A DNA stretch of 61,567 nt from Aureimonas altamirensis. Lineage in GTDB: Bacteria; Pseudomonadota; Alphaproteobacteria; Rhizobiales; Rhizobiaceae. This document shows positions 34,506 to 44,119 of this stretch, one piece after another (within the stretch, counting starts at the first letter, position 1; each line of letters opens with the position of its first letter). The stretch spans positions 1 through 61,567 of the forward strand of contig NZ_JAMQCO010000013.1 in assembly GCF_023702225.1 (NCBI RefSeq). Reading direction: 5' to 3'. Position numbers and translations under genes: made by a program. A model generated the notes under the pieces. That model was given only the letters and a program-made list of their open reading frames with translations. It did not search any database and was not told where the DNA came from.

Positions 34506-35786
34506 CTACTTCGTTATCATCGGCTGTGAGAAATTGTTGCCGCTGATGGTCCGGTCAAAAATCTGGTTGCGTGTCTCGATCGCGCGCAGATCGTACACGT
34601 CGCCGAAGTCGAGATCGCGAGCCACGAAAATCGCGACCTGTTCGCCCTGGTTCTTGTAGAGCGTCGGGCGAATGTTGATCGAGTTCTCCAACGCGATCGA
34701 GGCGGCATCGCGGGTCGCGCGTTCCGTCTCGTTCGTTTGGAAACCACCGCCGCCGCGTCCACCACCGCCGTCGAGCTGGTCGAAGGCGTAGGCCGAGGCG
34801 TCGCCGACGATCGACATGAGGATGGCACCCCCGAAGCGCTCCCAAAACTTATTGTCGATCCGCCCGTCGAAGCCGGCGCGGCCGAGACCGTCCGTCGCGG
34901 TGCTCGCCATATTCACAATGACGCCGGTTGGGGTGCGAGCACGGTTCCAGAGCACGAAAATGCGCTTCTGGCCGCGCTGAAGGTTTGCCTCGTACTCGCC
35001 GACGATGACCGTCCCGCGCTCCATAAGGACGACCTGTCCGCTGGCGCTAAGAACGTCACGTTGGACGGTGCACGAGACCATGCCGGGAACGTCGCTCGAC
35101 ATAGCCGTTTGCAGGACGCAGGGGATCGAAGTGCCCTGCGGCACCACCATGTGCAGGTCGGGGATAACCGAGGCCCGAACGCCCTCCAAGGGCGTCGTCT
35201 CGAGCCGGTCGCGCAAGCGCGACAAGTCTTGCTGACCGCCGCCGCCGATCAGACCAGCCAGCTCCGGCGGGAGATCAACGGAGAAGTCCTGACCGCCGCC
35301 TTGGCCCTGCCCTTGCCCTTGTCCGCCGCCCTGGCCGCCGCGCTGCTGTTGCTGCGGGTTGGAGCTGAAGGCGATGACCGGCGCGCCGAACGTCGCGTCG
35401 AGATCTTCATCGATCGCGGGAATGGCTGTCGGCTGTTGTTGTGGCTGTGGCGTTGGTTCGGTGAAGTCGAGCGGTTGGACCGGCTCCTCTGGTGGCGTGA
35501 TCGTGGTCGGCGTGAACGGGACGGCAGGTCCGATCCGGGTTCGCGTGACCTGCTCTTCATCCGACCCGTTGCCGCGATCCCAAGTGAGCCAGAGAAAGCC
35601 GAGGCCGCCAAGGATTAGAAGGACGAGGACGGCGGCGCGACCGATCGTGTTGTTGCCGCCCTTATCGTCGGAAACGTCGGTGACGCCTTGGCCGCGCTCG
35701 CCGACGACGGTTTCGGGCTGCGGCTGGCTCGCGGTGTCAGCGGGCCCTGGTGTCTCGGCCGTCTTCGTCTCGTCGGTCTGGCTCAT
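34506..35786 (-). CDS. virB10: VirB10 (TrbI/VirB10 family)
   Basis: 426 aa. Cytoplasmic N-terminus, membrane helix at about 49-66, Pro/Gln/Gly-rich periplasmic stretch, then a C-terminal beta barrel with 'VRASVIPDLHMVVPQGTSIPCVLQTAMSSDVPGMVSC' and 'LWNRARTPTGVIVNMASTATDGLGRAGFDG'. It spans both membranes in the core complex. Overlaps virB9 by 4 bp. Confidence 0.94.
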   Translation of the reverse strand: MSQTDETKTAETPGPADTASQPQPETVVGERGQGVTDVSDDKGGNNTIGRAAVLVLLILGGLGFLWLTWDRGNGSDEEQVTRTRIGPAVPFTPTTITPPEEPVQPLDFTEPTPQPQQQPTAIPAIDEDLDATFGAPVIAFSSNPQQQQRGGQGGGQGQGQGQGGGQDFSVDLPPELAGLIGGGGQQDLSRLRDRLETTPLEGVRASVIPDLHMVVPQGTSIPCVLQTAMSSDVPGMVSCTVQRDVLSASGQVVLMERGTVIVGEYEANLQRGQKRIFVLWNRARTPTGVIVNMASTATDGLGRAGFDGRIDNKFWERFGGAILMSIVGDASAYAFDQLDGGGGRGGGGFQTNETERATRDAASIALENSINIRPTLYKNQGEQVAIFVARDLDFGDVYDLRAIETRNQIFDRTISGNNFSQPMITK

Positions 35787-36655
35787 CGATCACTCCCCCT
35801 CGGAGCGGGTTGCACGACGCGCTGAACGGAAGCCGACGTCGTTCCGGTCCCAGGGTTCACACCTACGGGATCGTACGCCTCGTTGAAGATGCACAGGACG
35901 TCGCCACCACGCCGGAGGCGGATTTCCTGCGCGACGGTATGGACGACGACGAACTGACCCCCGCGACGGGCGTCCCATGGGATCAGCGTTTCGCTGCCAT
36001 CGCTCTGAACGATGTAGATGGCCGGCACCTCACGGTTGCCGGCAAAATGCAACGTCGTGACCTTCCCGTCGTCGTAGACGCTATCGGGTTGCAGACCTCG
36101 CGACCCTTGCGCGGAGTACCGGTAGTTGCGGGCGCCGAACTGCTGGTGGACAGACAGCGCCGTGTCGACGAGCTGGTTGTTGGCGGCCGCGCTTTGCGCG
36201 GCTTGCCGAAGCGCGGCCTCGCGCTGGCGCGCATTGGCATCGTCAGTCGGATAGTTGAAGCGGACCACGAAATAAGCGTCCGTCGAGGTCACGTCGCCGT
36301 CCACGGCGCGAAGCTCGAACTGGTAGACCCGGCGCTCGCCGGTCTCACGGATCGTCACGACTTGAAGGTTCGTCGGCGGATTGCGCAGGCGCGGCTTGAG
36401 GAACAGGATGTTCCTCGCCGGCGCCGTTTCCCAGGACGCGCTATCCCCGATCGCGATGTGTGCGATTTCCTCTGTCGCAGCGAACTCGATTTGCGTGGAT
36501 GCACGGTAGCGGCCGATGACCTTAATCACGTCGCTCGCGGTGTAATTCACGACCCGGATTCGACTGTCGCGTTGCAGAGCGGACGGGATTTCGAGCGCTT
36601 GCGCGACAACGGCTGAGCCGAGAAGGAGGGTGATTGCCAGCACGAACGACTTCAT
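35783..36655 (-). CDS. virB9: VirB9 (TrbG-like)
   Basis: 290 aa with a cleavable signal peptide (ends AQA near residue 20). 'FVVRFNYPTDDANARQRE' and the C-terminal 'DGSETLIPWDARRGGQFVVVHTVAQEIRLRRGGDVLCIFNEAYDPVG' are typical of VirB9. Outer-membrane core component that pairs with VirB10 and the VirB7-type lipoprotein. ATGA overlap with virB8. Confidence 0.94.
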   Translation of the reverse strand: MKSFVLAITLLLGSAVVAQALEIPSALQRDSRIRVVNYTASDVIKVIGRYRASTQIEFAATEEIAHIAIGDSASWETAPARNILFLKPRLRNPPTNLQVVTIRETGERRVYQFELRAVDGDVTSTDAYFVVRFNYPTDDANARQREAALRQAAQSAAANNQLVDTALSVHQQFGARNYRYSAQGSRGLQPDSVYDDGKVTTLHFAGNREVPAIYIVQSDGSETLIPWDARRGGQFVVVHTVAQEIRLRRGGDVLCIFNEAYDPVGVNPGTGTTSASVQRVVQPAPRGSDR

Positions 36656-37332
36656 TGGACCACCTCCGGATCGACGCGATACTCTGTGACGGCGAACGCG
36701 ATCGGATTGATGAGCCGCTGTTGCCAGGTCAGCCGCTCATTCGGCAGAACCTCGTAGACGACGGTCGCGATGTTGTACTGCTCGCGGGAACTGGCCTCGT
36801 ACTGCGCGATCTGCACGAACCGCACGGTCGCCACGCCTTCGCTGTTGAGCTGGATCGACCGAATTTCGACGCGGACCGTTCCGTTCGGGCCGTAGATCGT
36901 CTGTGGCGAGTCCGGGTTGTTGCCGGAGATCCAGCGATTGTAGGCGTCGGAGACGTTGCCCGTGGACATCGTGACGACGGTCCGATGGTTATCCGTCACC
37001 GTGGCGCGTGAATAGCTTTCCCGGGCCGTGACGTACTTCGCCAAGAAATAGCGAACCTGCGCCTCATCGAGCGTTACCGGGCCATCGCGGAGAAGCTGCG
37101 CAGCCTCCGTAATGCCGTTCCCGGTGTCGACGCGAACGATGAAAGGCTCGATCCGCTGGAGCGGAACGAGCATGGCGACCGCGGCAACAGATGCGATCGC
37201 GAGTAAGCTGGAAATGGTGGCAACCGTCCATGCGAGACGCTTGGAGCGGATGGCGGAACGCAATTCGTCCTGCTCCCAACGACGGGAGCGGTCGAAATAT
37301 TCCTTCAGGTCTTCGGACTTCACAAACGCCAT
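36652..37332 (-). CDS. virB8: VirB8
   Basis: 226 aa from ATG 37332, chosen because it begins 2 bp after the preceding gene's stop; the frame extends to 37371. One membrane helix ('LAWTVATISSLLAIASVAAVAMLVPL'), then a periplasmic NTF2-like domain with 'ARESYSRATVTDNHRTVVTMS' and 'ERLTWQQRLINPIAFAVTEYRVDPE'. Inner-membrane assembly factor. Confidence 0.93.
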   Translation of the reverse strand: MAFVKSEDLKEYFDRSRRWEQDELRSAIRSKRLAWTVATISSLLAIASVAAVAMLVPLQRIEPFIVRVDTGNGITEAAQLLRDGPVTLDEAQVRYFLAKYVTARESYSRATVTDNHRTVVTMSTGNVSDAYNRWISGNNPDSPQTIYGPNGTVRVEIRSIQLNSEGVATVRFVQIAQYEASSREQYNIATVVYEVLPNERLTWQQRLINPIAFAVTEYRVDPEVVQ

Positions 37333-37334
37333 CC

Positions 37335-37619
37335 CTACACACACGCCCGTTCGGACGCGGCGATGTTCCATTCAGGTTCAACGACGCCGGACACTGCGCC
37401 GAGCGCAGAGTCGGGGCGCGGCGTTGGGATCGGGCCGAACTGCATGACCGTTGCAGGTGCGGAAGGCTCACCTTCGCTCCACGCCCACAGGTCTGCATTC
37501 AAGGGCCGGCGATCGTTGCCGGAGCATTTGGGAAGGCCGCGGTTCTCGATCGACGCGCAGCCGGCGAGGACAGTCATGATGAGAGCCGGAGCGACGGCAT
37601 ATCGAATGATGCGGGACAC
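37335..37619 (-). CDS. VirB7-like lipoprotein
   Basis: 94 aa. Signal peptide with lipobox V-L-A-G-C (Cys21). Followed by a Cys/Pro-containing segment 'NRGLPKCSGNDRRPLNADLWAWSEGEP'. Position between virB6 and virB8 is the classic virB7 slot, although it is longer than Agrobacterium VirB7. Confidence 0.75.
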   Translation of the reverse strand: MSRIIRYAVAPALIMTVLAGCASIENRGLPKCSGNDRRPLNADLWAWSEGEPSAPATVMQFGPIPTPRPDSALGAVSGVVEPEWNIAASERACV

Positions 37620-37623
37620 TGGA

Positions 37624-38553
37624 CTACCTGTTGGGAGTGATTGAGCCGCCTCGCAGGGCGGCAGCAGCGGTCCCGGCGCCGGGAACTTTCATGGCGGCGT
37701 TGATGGCTGCCTGAGCAATGCCGCTACCGAGAGCGAGACCACCGCCAGATAGGCGTGCGGCAATGCTCGGGAGCTGGAGGCCGAGGTAAAGGGTGAGGGC
37801 GAAGAGACCTGCCAAGCGGATTGCCAGCACGAAATCTTCGTACCAAGCCGACGCCTCAGCACTATCGATGAACTCCTGCAGGAGGGAGATCATCATCCCG
37901 ATCAACGCGATGGCGAGGACCTGCAGCAGCACGAAATTCGCGGCGGCAGCCAACCACGAGGAGAAGAAGGGTTGCGTGACCCGAAAGAGGAGAAGCGCGA
38001 TGAAGAGGGGCCCGAGGACCAGGACCAGAGCGAGCGCCACCTTGCCGAAGATGTAGATGGCCAAGAGGACCATCGATACGATGATGGCGAGGGCCATGTA
38101 GAAGGCTGCCACGAGATAGGGGTACCAATCTCGCCAAGAGCCCTCGGCCGCGATGTCTTCCGAAATTTGAATCGACCGATTGATAATCTCGTCGAAGGCG
38201 CTGCCGCTGGTGATGCCGCTGCTATCCATAGACCCGCCGCTCATACCCCCGACCGCGGCGCCAATGCCTTCGGGAAGCTGAACGAAAAACAGGTCAGTGA
38301 CGTAGGTGTTGTAGGTGTCTACCTCGTTCACAATCAGTACGATGATACTGATTTTTATGATGTTTATGACGAAATCCGAAATCGGGGCGCGAACATAGCC
38401 AAGCAGGATCATAATCCCGAAGATCACGATGTAGAGGGCGGCTGCGGCGGTCAGGGGACCCTGAACCGCCTGTGCGACGCTGTTGGAACCTTCGTTGATA
38501 TACCCTTGAAGAGGGTCAACGAATGAACTGATAACGCTGCTCGCGACCGACAT
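37624..38553 (-). CDS. virB6: VirB6
   Basis: 309 aa polytopic protein with about six membrane segments ('AAALYIVIFGIMILLGYV', 'FVINIIKISIIVLIVNEV', 'FGKVALALVLVLGPLFIALLLF'). The last is the VirB6 signature helix. Inner-membrane channel component. Confidence 0.92.
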   Translation of the reverse strand: MSVASSVISSFVDPLQGYINEGSNSVAQAVQGPLTAAAALYIVIFGIMILLGYVRAPISDFVINIIKISIIVLIVNEVDTYNTYVTDLFFVQLPEGIGAAVGGMSGGSMDSSGITSGSAFDEIINRSIQISEDIAAEGSWRDWYPYLVAAFYMALAIIVSMVLLAIYIFGKVALALVLVLGPLFIALLLFRVTQPFFSSWLAAAANFVLLQVLAIALIGMMISLLQEFIDSAEASAWYEDFVLAIRLAGLFALTLYLGLQLPSIAARLSGGGLALGSGIAQAAINAAMKVPGAGTAAAALRGGSITPNR

Positions 38554-38558
38554 GTGGA

Positions 38559-38873
38559 TTATCCCCCGAGACGTTCGCGAGTGGATTGGCGTCGAGCTTG
38601 CGAATTGGCTTCGTCAGCGTTCACGCAATCCCGTGAATTTTCCAAAGCGCCCGGATCGTTGCGGCATTGCTCACGCACCGCTCGCCGCTCGTCGGGGTTG
38701 TCGATGAAGAACTGAACGTCGCGAACGACGGTTTCGTCCTCGGAAGTGCCGGCCTCGCCGATCTCGGCGGTTGGGATCGACGACGGCTGTTCGGCAGTCT
38801 GCTCAGGCTCGCTGCCGCAGCCGACAAGGACGAGTGCCGCGGTCACAAATAGTAGCAATCGAACTAGCATCAT
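38559..38873 (-). CDS. eexN: EexN-type entry-exclusion lipoprotein
   Basis: 104 aa. Lipobox 'VLVGC' (Cys19), then an acidic linker and the EexN motif 'FFIDNPDERRAVREQCRNDPGALENSRDCVNADEA'. The family limits redundant transfer between cells that already carry the element. Lies between virB5 and virB6 and overlaps virB5 by 4 bp. Confidence 0.88.
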   Translation of the reverse strand: MMLVRLLLFVTAALVLVGCGSEPEQTAEQPSSIPTAEIGEAGTSEDETVVRDVQFFIDNPDERRAVREQCRNDPGALENSRDCVNADEANSQARRQSTRERLGG

Positions 38874-39625
38874 CGGCCTGCCTCCAGAGCCGACCGGATG
38901 CCGTCACGGCGCATCTGGCTGCGCTCCTCGAGCCGCTGGTCGTCGACACGGTTGCGAGCTTCCTGAATCATCGCGAGCCCCTGCATCCGCAGGACCTCGT
39001 TTTGTAGGATCGTGCTTTCGGCCTGGAGCCGCGCCTGAAGGTCCATGACCTCCTTCGGCGTCGTTGCGCTTGAAAGGCGATCGCGGAGCTGGTTCAGGCC
39101 GTCCAGGCGCTGGGACGCTTGATTATAGACGACCTTACCCACTGCCATGTCCTGGTAGGTCTCGCCTTTCCGCCGCTGCACTTCCTGCTGGTAGAAGGAG
39201 TTGGCCGCGTTGCCGCCTTCGTTCTGGTAGTAGTCGTACTGCTGCGCGAAGCCGTCGATGTTGCCCTGGAGGAGGCCGTTCACAGCCCCGGCAGTGCGCG
39301 AATATTCCGGCGGAAGAAGCTGCTGGAACTGGCGATCGTTTAGAAGGCCGCCGAGGCTCGACACGTCGGTGATCTGGTTGAAGCTGTCGCCGAGGTGCTG
39401 CGCCTCGTCATAGATGCTTCTGGCCTGATCGAGCTGCGCCTGCATCTGTTGAAGCTGCTGGCCCCACCGCACAATCGCGGTGGCGTCGATCACGGGGATG
39501 CCCTGCGCCACGACGGCGGGGGCCGACACACCGACAAGGGCGATCCCGAGGACCGCGCCCCGAAGAGGGTTCTTCAGTGCGCCGAGGGGACGGCGAGGAC
39601 GCGTCGAAGACCGTTCGTTGGTCAT
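38870..39625 (-). CDS. virB5: VirB5 (minor pilus protein)
   Basis: 251 aa. Signal peptide ('VLGIALVGVSAPAVVAQGIPV'), then 'QQLQQMQAQLDQARSIYDEAQHLGDSFNQITDVSSLGGLLND' and coiled-coil C-terminus, the VirB5/TrbJ pattern. Pilus-tip adhesin-like role. Overlaps virB4 by 4 bp. Confidence 0.92.
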   Translation of the reverse strand: MTNERSSTRPRRPLGALKNPLRGAVLGIALVGVSAPAVVAQGIPVIDATAIVRWGQQLQQMQAQLDQARSIYDEAQHLGDSFNQITDVSSLGGLLNDRQFQQLLPPEYSRTAGAVNGLLQGNIDGFAQQYDYYQNEGGNAANSFYQQEVQRRKGETYQDMAVGKVVYNQASQRLDGLNQLRDRLSSATTPKEVMDLQARLQAESTILQNEVLRMQGLAMIQEARNRVDDQRLEERSQMRRDGIRSALEAGR

Positions 39626-42006
39626 GCTGCTACTCCTTTCGCAGTGGCCTTGTTGAGAAATCGTGGCATCCAGTCGGCCGGGTCATCCCCAACCTCTGCC
39701 CGGATTTCGTCGAGCCGATGCACGCTTGCGGTGCGGCCCGAGAGGACGGTCAATTCGTCCTCGAAACCGTGGAGCGACAATTCCGCGACGACGGAATTGT
39801 GCTCCTGCTTGATGAGGAACTGCCGGCGCTCGACCGTCAGCTCGTTCTTGATGAGGTCAAATTCGCGCCGCGAGAGGCCGAAGCCCTTGATGTAGTCCTC
39901 TTCCGACGCGGCCGCGTTCGGCATGAAGATCTTCGTCGCGCACTGTTCGATGATCGTGTAGCCGATTTCCGAGGCGATCGCGTCGCGCGGCGATTGCGTC
40001 CCGAAAATCATCAAGCCGTTCTGCTTACGGATCGTCTTGAGCTTGTTCTGTGCCAGGTCGCGGAAGGCGCTATCGCCGAGTGCCTTCCAGAACTCGTCGA
40101 TGTCGATGACGATGCGGCGACCGTCGATGAGCCGTTCGATCCGGTAGAACAGGTACATCATGAGCGGCGTCCGGACAGCCGGGTTGTCGAGGAAGTCTGT
40201 CATGTCGAAGCCCATGAAGTGGGCGTCGAGATCGAGCACGTCGGCCTCGTTGTCGAACACCCACCCGAGCGACTGTCCGTCCAACCAGCGCTCCATGCGA
40301 GCGCCCGTGCCTTCGAGGTCGTTGGATGACAGGAACTGGAGCAGCGCCGTCAGCGAACGTTCCGATTGCGGAAGCTGGCGAAGCTGCTGGATCGCGTTCT
40401 CAACGTCCTTCTGTTCGGTGACGGAAAGCTCGCGGCCATCCCGTTTCACGAGCTGGCTGACCCACTGAACGGCGAAAGTGTGATCAGCCGGGTTCTCCAG
40501 ATCGAGCACCTTCAACGGTGCACAGCCCGTCGACCGGCCGTTCTGCAGGGCGAGGTACTTGCCCTCGGCAGCGCGCACGAAAATGTCGGCGCCGCGGTCC
40601 TTGTCGAAGAAGACCGTCGTCACGTCGAGCTTCTGGAGCTGGGCGAGGATGAAGTTCTGCAGGACCGTCTTGCCGGAGCCGGACGGGCCGCAAATGAACG
40701 TGTTTCCCAAATCCCCGACGTGAAGGTTCAGGTGAAAACCGCAGCCGCTCGATGTCTTCAAAAGCGCGATCGACGGCCCCCAGGGCGAGGTCTGCGAGCC
40801 CTTGGGGTAGGACATGAAGGGCGACAGCGCCGCGAAGTTGCGCGAGCTGATATGGCCGGATCGCGGCCGGTTCGAAAAGTTGCCGGGGAACTGGCCCCAA
40901 TAGGCCGCCTCAAGCGCGAGATCTTCGCGCGCGGTCACGATGCTGCAATCCGACAGGATGCGGCGCGCATGGGCCATCTTGTCCATGAGCGACGCGGCCG
41001 TGGGCGCAACCACCATCAGGTTCAGGTGATGGCGGCCCATCGTGAATTTCGAGGATTCGAGATCGTCGAGCGCACGATCGAGGTCCACGATCTGCGAGAG
41101 CGCGCGATCGTGGACGTTGGTCATCTGGTTCTGCTTGAGCGTCAGGATCGACCGGCTTTCGGTCTTCGACGCCATCGAGAAGGACTGCGACAGGACGAAC
41201 TCGAACGGCGCTTGGAGGAGGCTGTTGAGCATTCCGGGGCGCGTGGTGGCGGGATATTCCTTCACGCCGAGGATGCCGGCGAAGCGCGATTGCCCGGCGC
41301 CGCGCAGTTCGATTACCTCGCGGCCGAAGAGGGGCCGATCGAGGAGGATCGCGCCGTTCATTGGCCCGTTCGTCAGCGGCAGACGCTCAAAATCGACCGT
41401 TCCGACGGCGTTCAGGTACTCGGCGACTTCCGAGAAGATCCCGCCATTGTGCTCATAGAGACCGCACAGGCGGGCCTCATAGCGGCCCAGCGTCGTGACA
41501 ACGGTCGGAAGGATGCCGCGGAAGTCACGCAGCGCCTTTTCGTTGATTTCGGTGCCGTTGCCGCGAGCCTTGCGCAGGCGGGACATCACCGAGCCGATCC
41601 GGCGCTCGGCGTTGCGCGCCGGCGCCCATAGGAGCGCGCAGAAGAGCCGATTGCGATACAGCGTCTCGCTCGACATCTTGTGCTTGTATTTGTCGTCGAG
41701 CTGGCGCGCGAACGACGCCTTGAACTGCCCTTCGGGGTACTCGACGTCGCGTGTGCGGATGACATGCGTCCAGAGCGCCAAGCGCTCGTCGTTCACATTG
41801 CGCCAGAGGAGATTGAGCTTGCCGTGGAGGTCGTTCAGCTCGCCTTCGTCGGCCGTGTCGAAGGCAGCGCCCTCCATTTCCACGACGGCCATCATCTGGC
41901 CGGTGCGCAGGCTGATGATGTTCTCATCGATATGGCGCGTGTACGGCACCTTGTCCGACACATGCTCCTCGCGCAGGATCGCCCTCGATCGGCCCGTCAG
42001 CTTCAC
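39622..42006 (-). CDS. virB4: VirB4 ATPase
   Basis: 794 aa from a GTG at 42006 overlapping the virB3 stop (GTGA). The frame upstream to 42177 is a virB3 shadow. Walker A CGPSGSGK at about 439-446, Walker B-like 'RIVIDIDEFWKAL', and 'KTIRKQNGLMIFGTQSPRDA'. Drives pilus biogenesis and transfer. Confidence 0.95.
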   Translation of the reverse strand: MKLTGRSRAILREEHVSDKVPYTRHIDENIISLRTGQMMAVVEMEGAAFDTADEGELNDLHGKLNLLWRNVNDERLALWTHVIRTRDVEYPEGQFKASFARQLDDKYKHKMSSETLYRNRLFCALLWAPARNAERRIGSVMSRLRKARGNGTEINEKALRDFRGILPTVVTTLGRYEARLCGLYEHNGGIFSEVAEYLNAVGTVDFERLPLTNGPMNGAILLDRPLFGREVIELRGAGQSRFAGILGVKEYPATTRPGMLNSLLQAPFEFVLSQSFSMASKTESRSILTLKQNQMTNVHDRALSQIVDLDRALDDLESSKFTMGRHHLNLMVVAPTAASLMDKMAHARRILSDCSIVTAREDLALEAAYWGQFPGNFSNRPRSGHISSRNFAALSPFMSYPKGSQTSPWGPSIALLKTSSGCGFHLNLHVGDLGNTFICGPSGSGKTVLQNFILAQLQKLDVTTVFFDKDRGADIFVRAAEGKYLALQNGRSTGCAPLKVLDLENPADHTFAVQWVSQLVKRDGRELSVTEQKDVENAIQQLRQLPQSERSLTALLQFLSSNDLEGTGARMERWLDGQSLGWVFDNEADVLDLDAHFMGFDMTDFLDNPAVRTPLMMYLFYRIERLIDGRRIVIDIDEFWKALGDSAFRDLAQNKLKTIRKQNGLMIFGTQSPRDAIASEIGYTIIEQCATKIFMPNAAASEEDYIKGFGLSRREFDLIKNELTVERRQFLIKQEHNSVVAELSLHGFEDELTVLSGRTASVHRLDEIRAEVGDDPADWMPRFLNKATAKGVAA

Positions 42007-42356
42007 GGAATGAGCTCCGTCTTTTGGAGATCGCGCCAGGAGCGCGCGCGGCGAACCCGCAAGGGGCTCACGGACGATGCGCCCCAGTAGAAGCGGTTGC
42101 GGCAGCGCAGCTTGGTCGCCATCCAGGCGAAGAAGATGCTGAACTGGTTGGGGTCGTGGGCGCAGACTGCGCGGCACGCGAGATAGATGATGACCCCGAC
42201 CCCGAGATACAGAAGGCTCCCCCCGACGAGGAAAATGATGCCCGTCAGGAGGATGATGATGAATCCGGCCTCAAGCGTCACCCCGGCCCACATGGCAGGC
42301 CGAGTGCAGGCGAGGAACAGGATGTCCTCGGTGAGCTTTTCGCGCTGGTCAGACAT
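42003..42356 (-). CDS. virB3: VirB3
   Basis: 117 aa. Short N-terminus, then two closely spaced membrane helices ('TLEAGFIIILLTGIIFLVGGSLLYLGVGVIIYLA') and 'CAHDPNQFSIFFAWMATKLRCRNRFYWGASSVSPL', typical VirB3. Works with VirB4. Confidence 0.93.
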   Translation of the reverse strand: MSDQREKLTEDILFLACTRPAMWAGVTLEAGFIIILLTGIIFLVGGSLLYLGVGVIIYLACRAVCAHDPNQFSIFFAWMATKLRCRNRFYWGASSVSPLRVRRARSWRDLQKTELIP

Positions 42357-42371
42357 GGAAACCCTTCGGGA

Positions 42372-42677
42372 TCAGGTCGCGACGAGATCGACGATCTCGG
42401 CGGCGCCGAAGAGGATGATGCAGCCGACGATGAAGTAGCCGACGGTCCGCAGGTCGACGTAGCCGAACAGGAACGCGAAGCCGATCACGACGGCGGCGAT
42501 GATGGCGATGAGGCGCGCGATGTTGCCGGTCAGGGCGTCCACGATCGTCTGAAGGATGGTTTCCGCGCCGCCGAGGCTCTGTGCGAACGCCGGTTCGGTC
42601 ATCACGACAGAGAAGGCGACCGCGACGAGAAGGAGCGGAAGGACGCGCACGACGCCGAGATTGAAGAGTGCAGGCAT
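42372..42677 (-). CDS. virB2: VirB2 major pilin
   Basis: 101 aa from ATG 42677; the frame upstream belongs to the virB1 shadow. A long signal peptide ending 'EPAFAQ', then the pilin core 'AETILQTIVDALTGNIARLIAIIAAVVIGFAFLFGYVDLRTVGYFIVGCIILFGAAEIV' with two hydrophobic helices. Confidence 0.92.
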   Translation of the reverse strand: MPALFNLGVVRVLPLLLVAVAFSVVMTEPAFAQSLGGAETILQTIVDALTGNIARLIAIIAAVVIGFAFLFGYVDLRTVGYFIVGCIILFGAAEIVDLVAT

Positions 42678-42685
42678 GTTCGAAA

Positions 42686-43297
42686 TCACCGTGAAAAAAC
42701 CAGCAGCGACCGGGATTGGTCGCGGCCATAGACATCCCATTGCGAACCGGGCTCCTCTGCGGGTTCGGCCACGCTCAAGAAACTGGCGGGCATAGGCTCG
42801 CGGGCTTCTTCGAGCCGCGAACTTGCTGTTGCCACGCTCGAAGTGTTGAAGACCCCGACCAGGGCTTGAACCTCCGCAAGAGCCTCGTCGTAACGAGCCG
42901 CGAACTCCCCGTTCACACCGGGCTCGCCCGTCGCAAAGTCGAGCGCCGCAAGACGCCAATGGTCATCGCCGCCGCCGAAGTCCGCGTGTCGCGCTTGCAG
43001 CTCGTCGGCTGCCACGGAAAGGTTGATGCAGGGTGAGAACCCGTCCGTGTAGGAGCGATCGGTGAACGCATCGACCGGAACACTCGCGAGCCCGATCCGC
43101 GCCTTGGAATCGTAGACCATCGCGAGGGCGACCGACTGGACCGCAATATCAAGAGCAGAATGGTCGCTCCGGTCGCCGTTCACAGCGACGTGGTAGACCG
43201 CGCCTTGTGTCTCGGCCATGGCAAGTGCGGCGACCACGGGCGCAGGCGCCGTGGTCGCGCATTGTAAGGACAGAGCGAGGATCGAGAGCGCATCCAC
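42686..43297 (-). CDS. virB1: VirB1-like lytic transglycosylase
   Basis: 203 aa. 'VAALAMAETQGAVYHVAVNGD' has the catalytic Glu (about residue 29) position of SLT domains. 'ARIGLASVPVDAFTDRSYTDGFSPCINLSVAADEL' matches the VirB1 end of the fold, though the usual 'GLMQI' is altered to GLASV. Cuts peptidoglycan for channel assembly. No obvious signal peptide beyond the first ~15 residues. Confidence 0.78.
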   Translation of the reverse strand: MDALSILALSLQCATTAPAPVVAALAMAETQGAVYHVAVNGDRSDHSALDIAVQSVALAMVYDSKARIGLASVPVDAFTDRSYTDGFSPCINLSVAADELQARHADFGGGDDHWRLAALDFATGEPGVNGEFAARYDEALAEVQALVGVFNTSSVATASSRLEEAREPMPASFLSVAEPAEEPGSQWDVYGRDQSRSLLVFSR

Positions 43298-43299
43298 GG

Positions 43300-43812
43300 T
43301 CAGAACCAGATGCGTTGGGACTGACCCTCAACGACGTAATCGAGGTATCGGGGCCGGCTGCGGGCAACGGCGTCCTCTTCGACAACTTCGCCCCATACGG
43401 ACTGACCGTTGATCCGGCGAGTTTCGAAAACGCGGTTGTCATCCTCGTTGCGAGGGCCTCCGGCACCGTCCGGAACGAAGACGTAGCAGACACCGCCGCC
43501 AGGGCGTCCGCTACCATAATCCGTCCGCTGGCGCGCTCGCGACCCGTCCGAGCAGCGTTCCCAGCGCTCCATGCCATAGCGGGTGAAGTTCACATGCCCG
43601 TCGGCCGACTGGCAAAGCGGGAAGGCCCTGCCCTTCGCAAGATGCTCATAGAGCTTGGTGATGGGCGGAACACACTGGCTGACGGCCATTGGACCGGCAG
43701 GATTGGACAGGCACAAGGCGACCTCGCACGCCCATTCGGCCTTCGCCGTTTGTGTTGAGAAAGCGATAAAGCCCGCTGCCAGAGCGCCAAGAGCAATTGT
43801 GCCGTTTGTCAT
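43300..43812 (-). CDS. Periplasmic protein preceding virB1
   Basis: 170 aa from ATG 43812; the frame runs to 43839. Signal peptide ('IALGALAAGFIAFSTQTAKA'), then 'WACEVALCLSNPAGPMAVSQCVPPITKLYEHLAKGRAFPLC', a Cys-rich segment I recognise from alphaproteobacterial transfer operons without a named function. First gene of the T4SS operon, so it may be a structural or regulatory accessory. Confidence 0.75.
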   Translation of the reverse strand: MTNGTIALGALAAGFIAFSTQTAKAEWACEVALCLSNPAGPMAVSQCVPPITKLYEHLAKGRAFPLCQSADGHVNFTRYGMERWERCSDGSRARQRTDYGSGRPGGGVCYVFVPDGAGGPRNEDDNRVFETRRINGQSVWGEVVEEDAVARSRPRYLDYVVEGQSQRIWF

Positions 43813-44062
43813 GTGTCCAACCCTGTCGCGCCTTACCAAACTGTGCGGCGTTCACTCTCAAATGGACATACATCTTACCGTCTTGGATTTTCACCTACCC
43901 CTTATGGATGATGGATTGAACGGTAATATCCAAGTTTTCCACATGTTGATGCCAACGGCTTCTGCGTATGTTGCGCAATGGGCACAGCGTTCGTGCTGCT
44001 AGCGGTAGCGTTCCCTATGAAAAATCAGTGGTTTTATGGGCGGGCAGACACCGGACATTGCC

Positions 44063-44077
44063 TTTCAACTATTGAAA
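44063..44077. promoter_or_regulatory. Dyad between the T4SS operon and the Rrf2-like gene
   Basis: TTTCAA-CTA-TTGAAA, a perfect dyad 43 bp before the GTG start of the regulator and 250 bp before the T4SS operon. A plausible operator for divergent control. Confidence 0.4.
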
Positions 44078-44119
44078 TCTATTAAGCGGTTCAAAATTCC
44101 TTTAAGGCTATGATCTGAA

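Noticed and set aside
40366-41631. 421-aa plus-strand frame
   Set aside because: Antisense of virB4.
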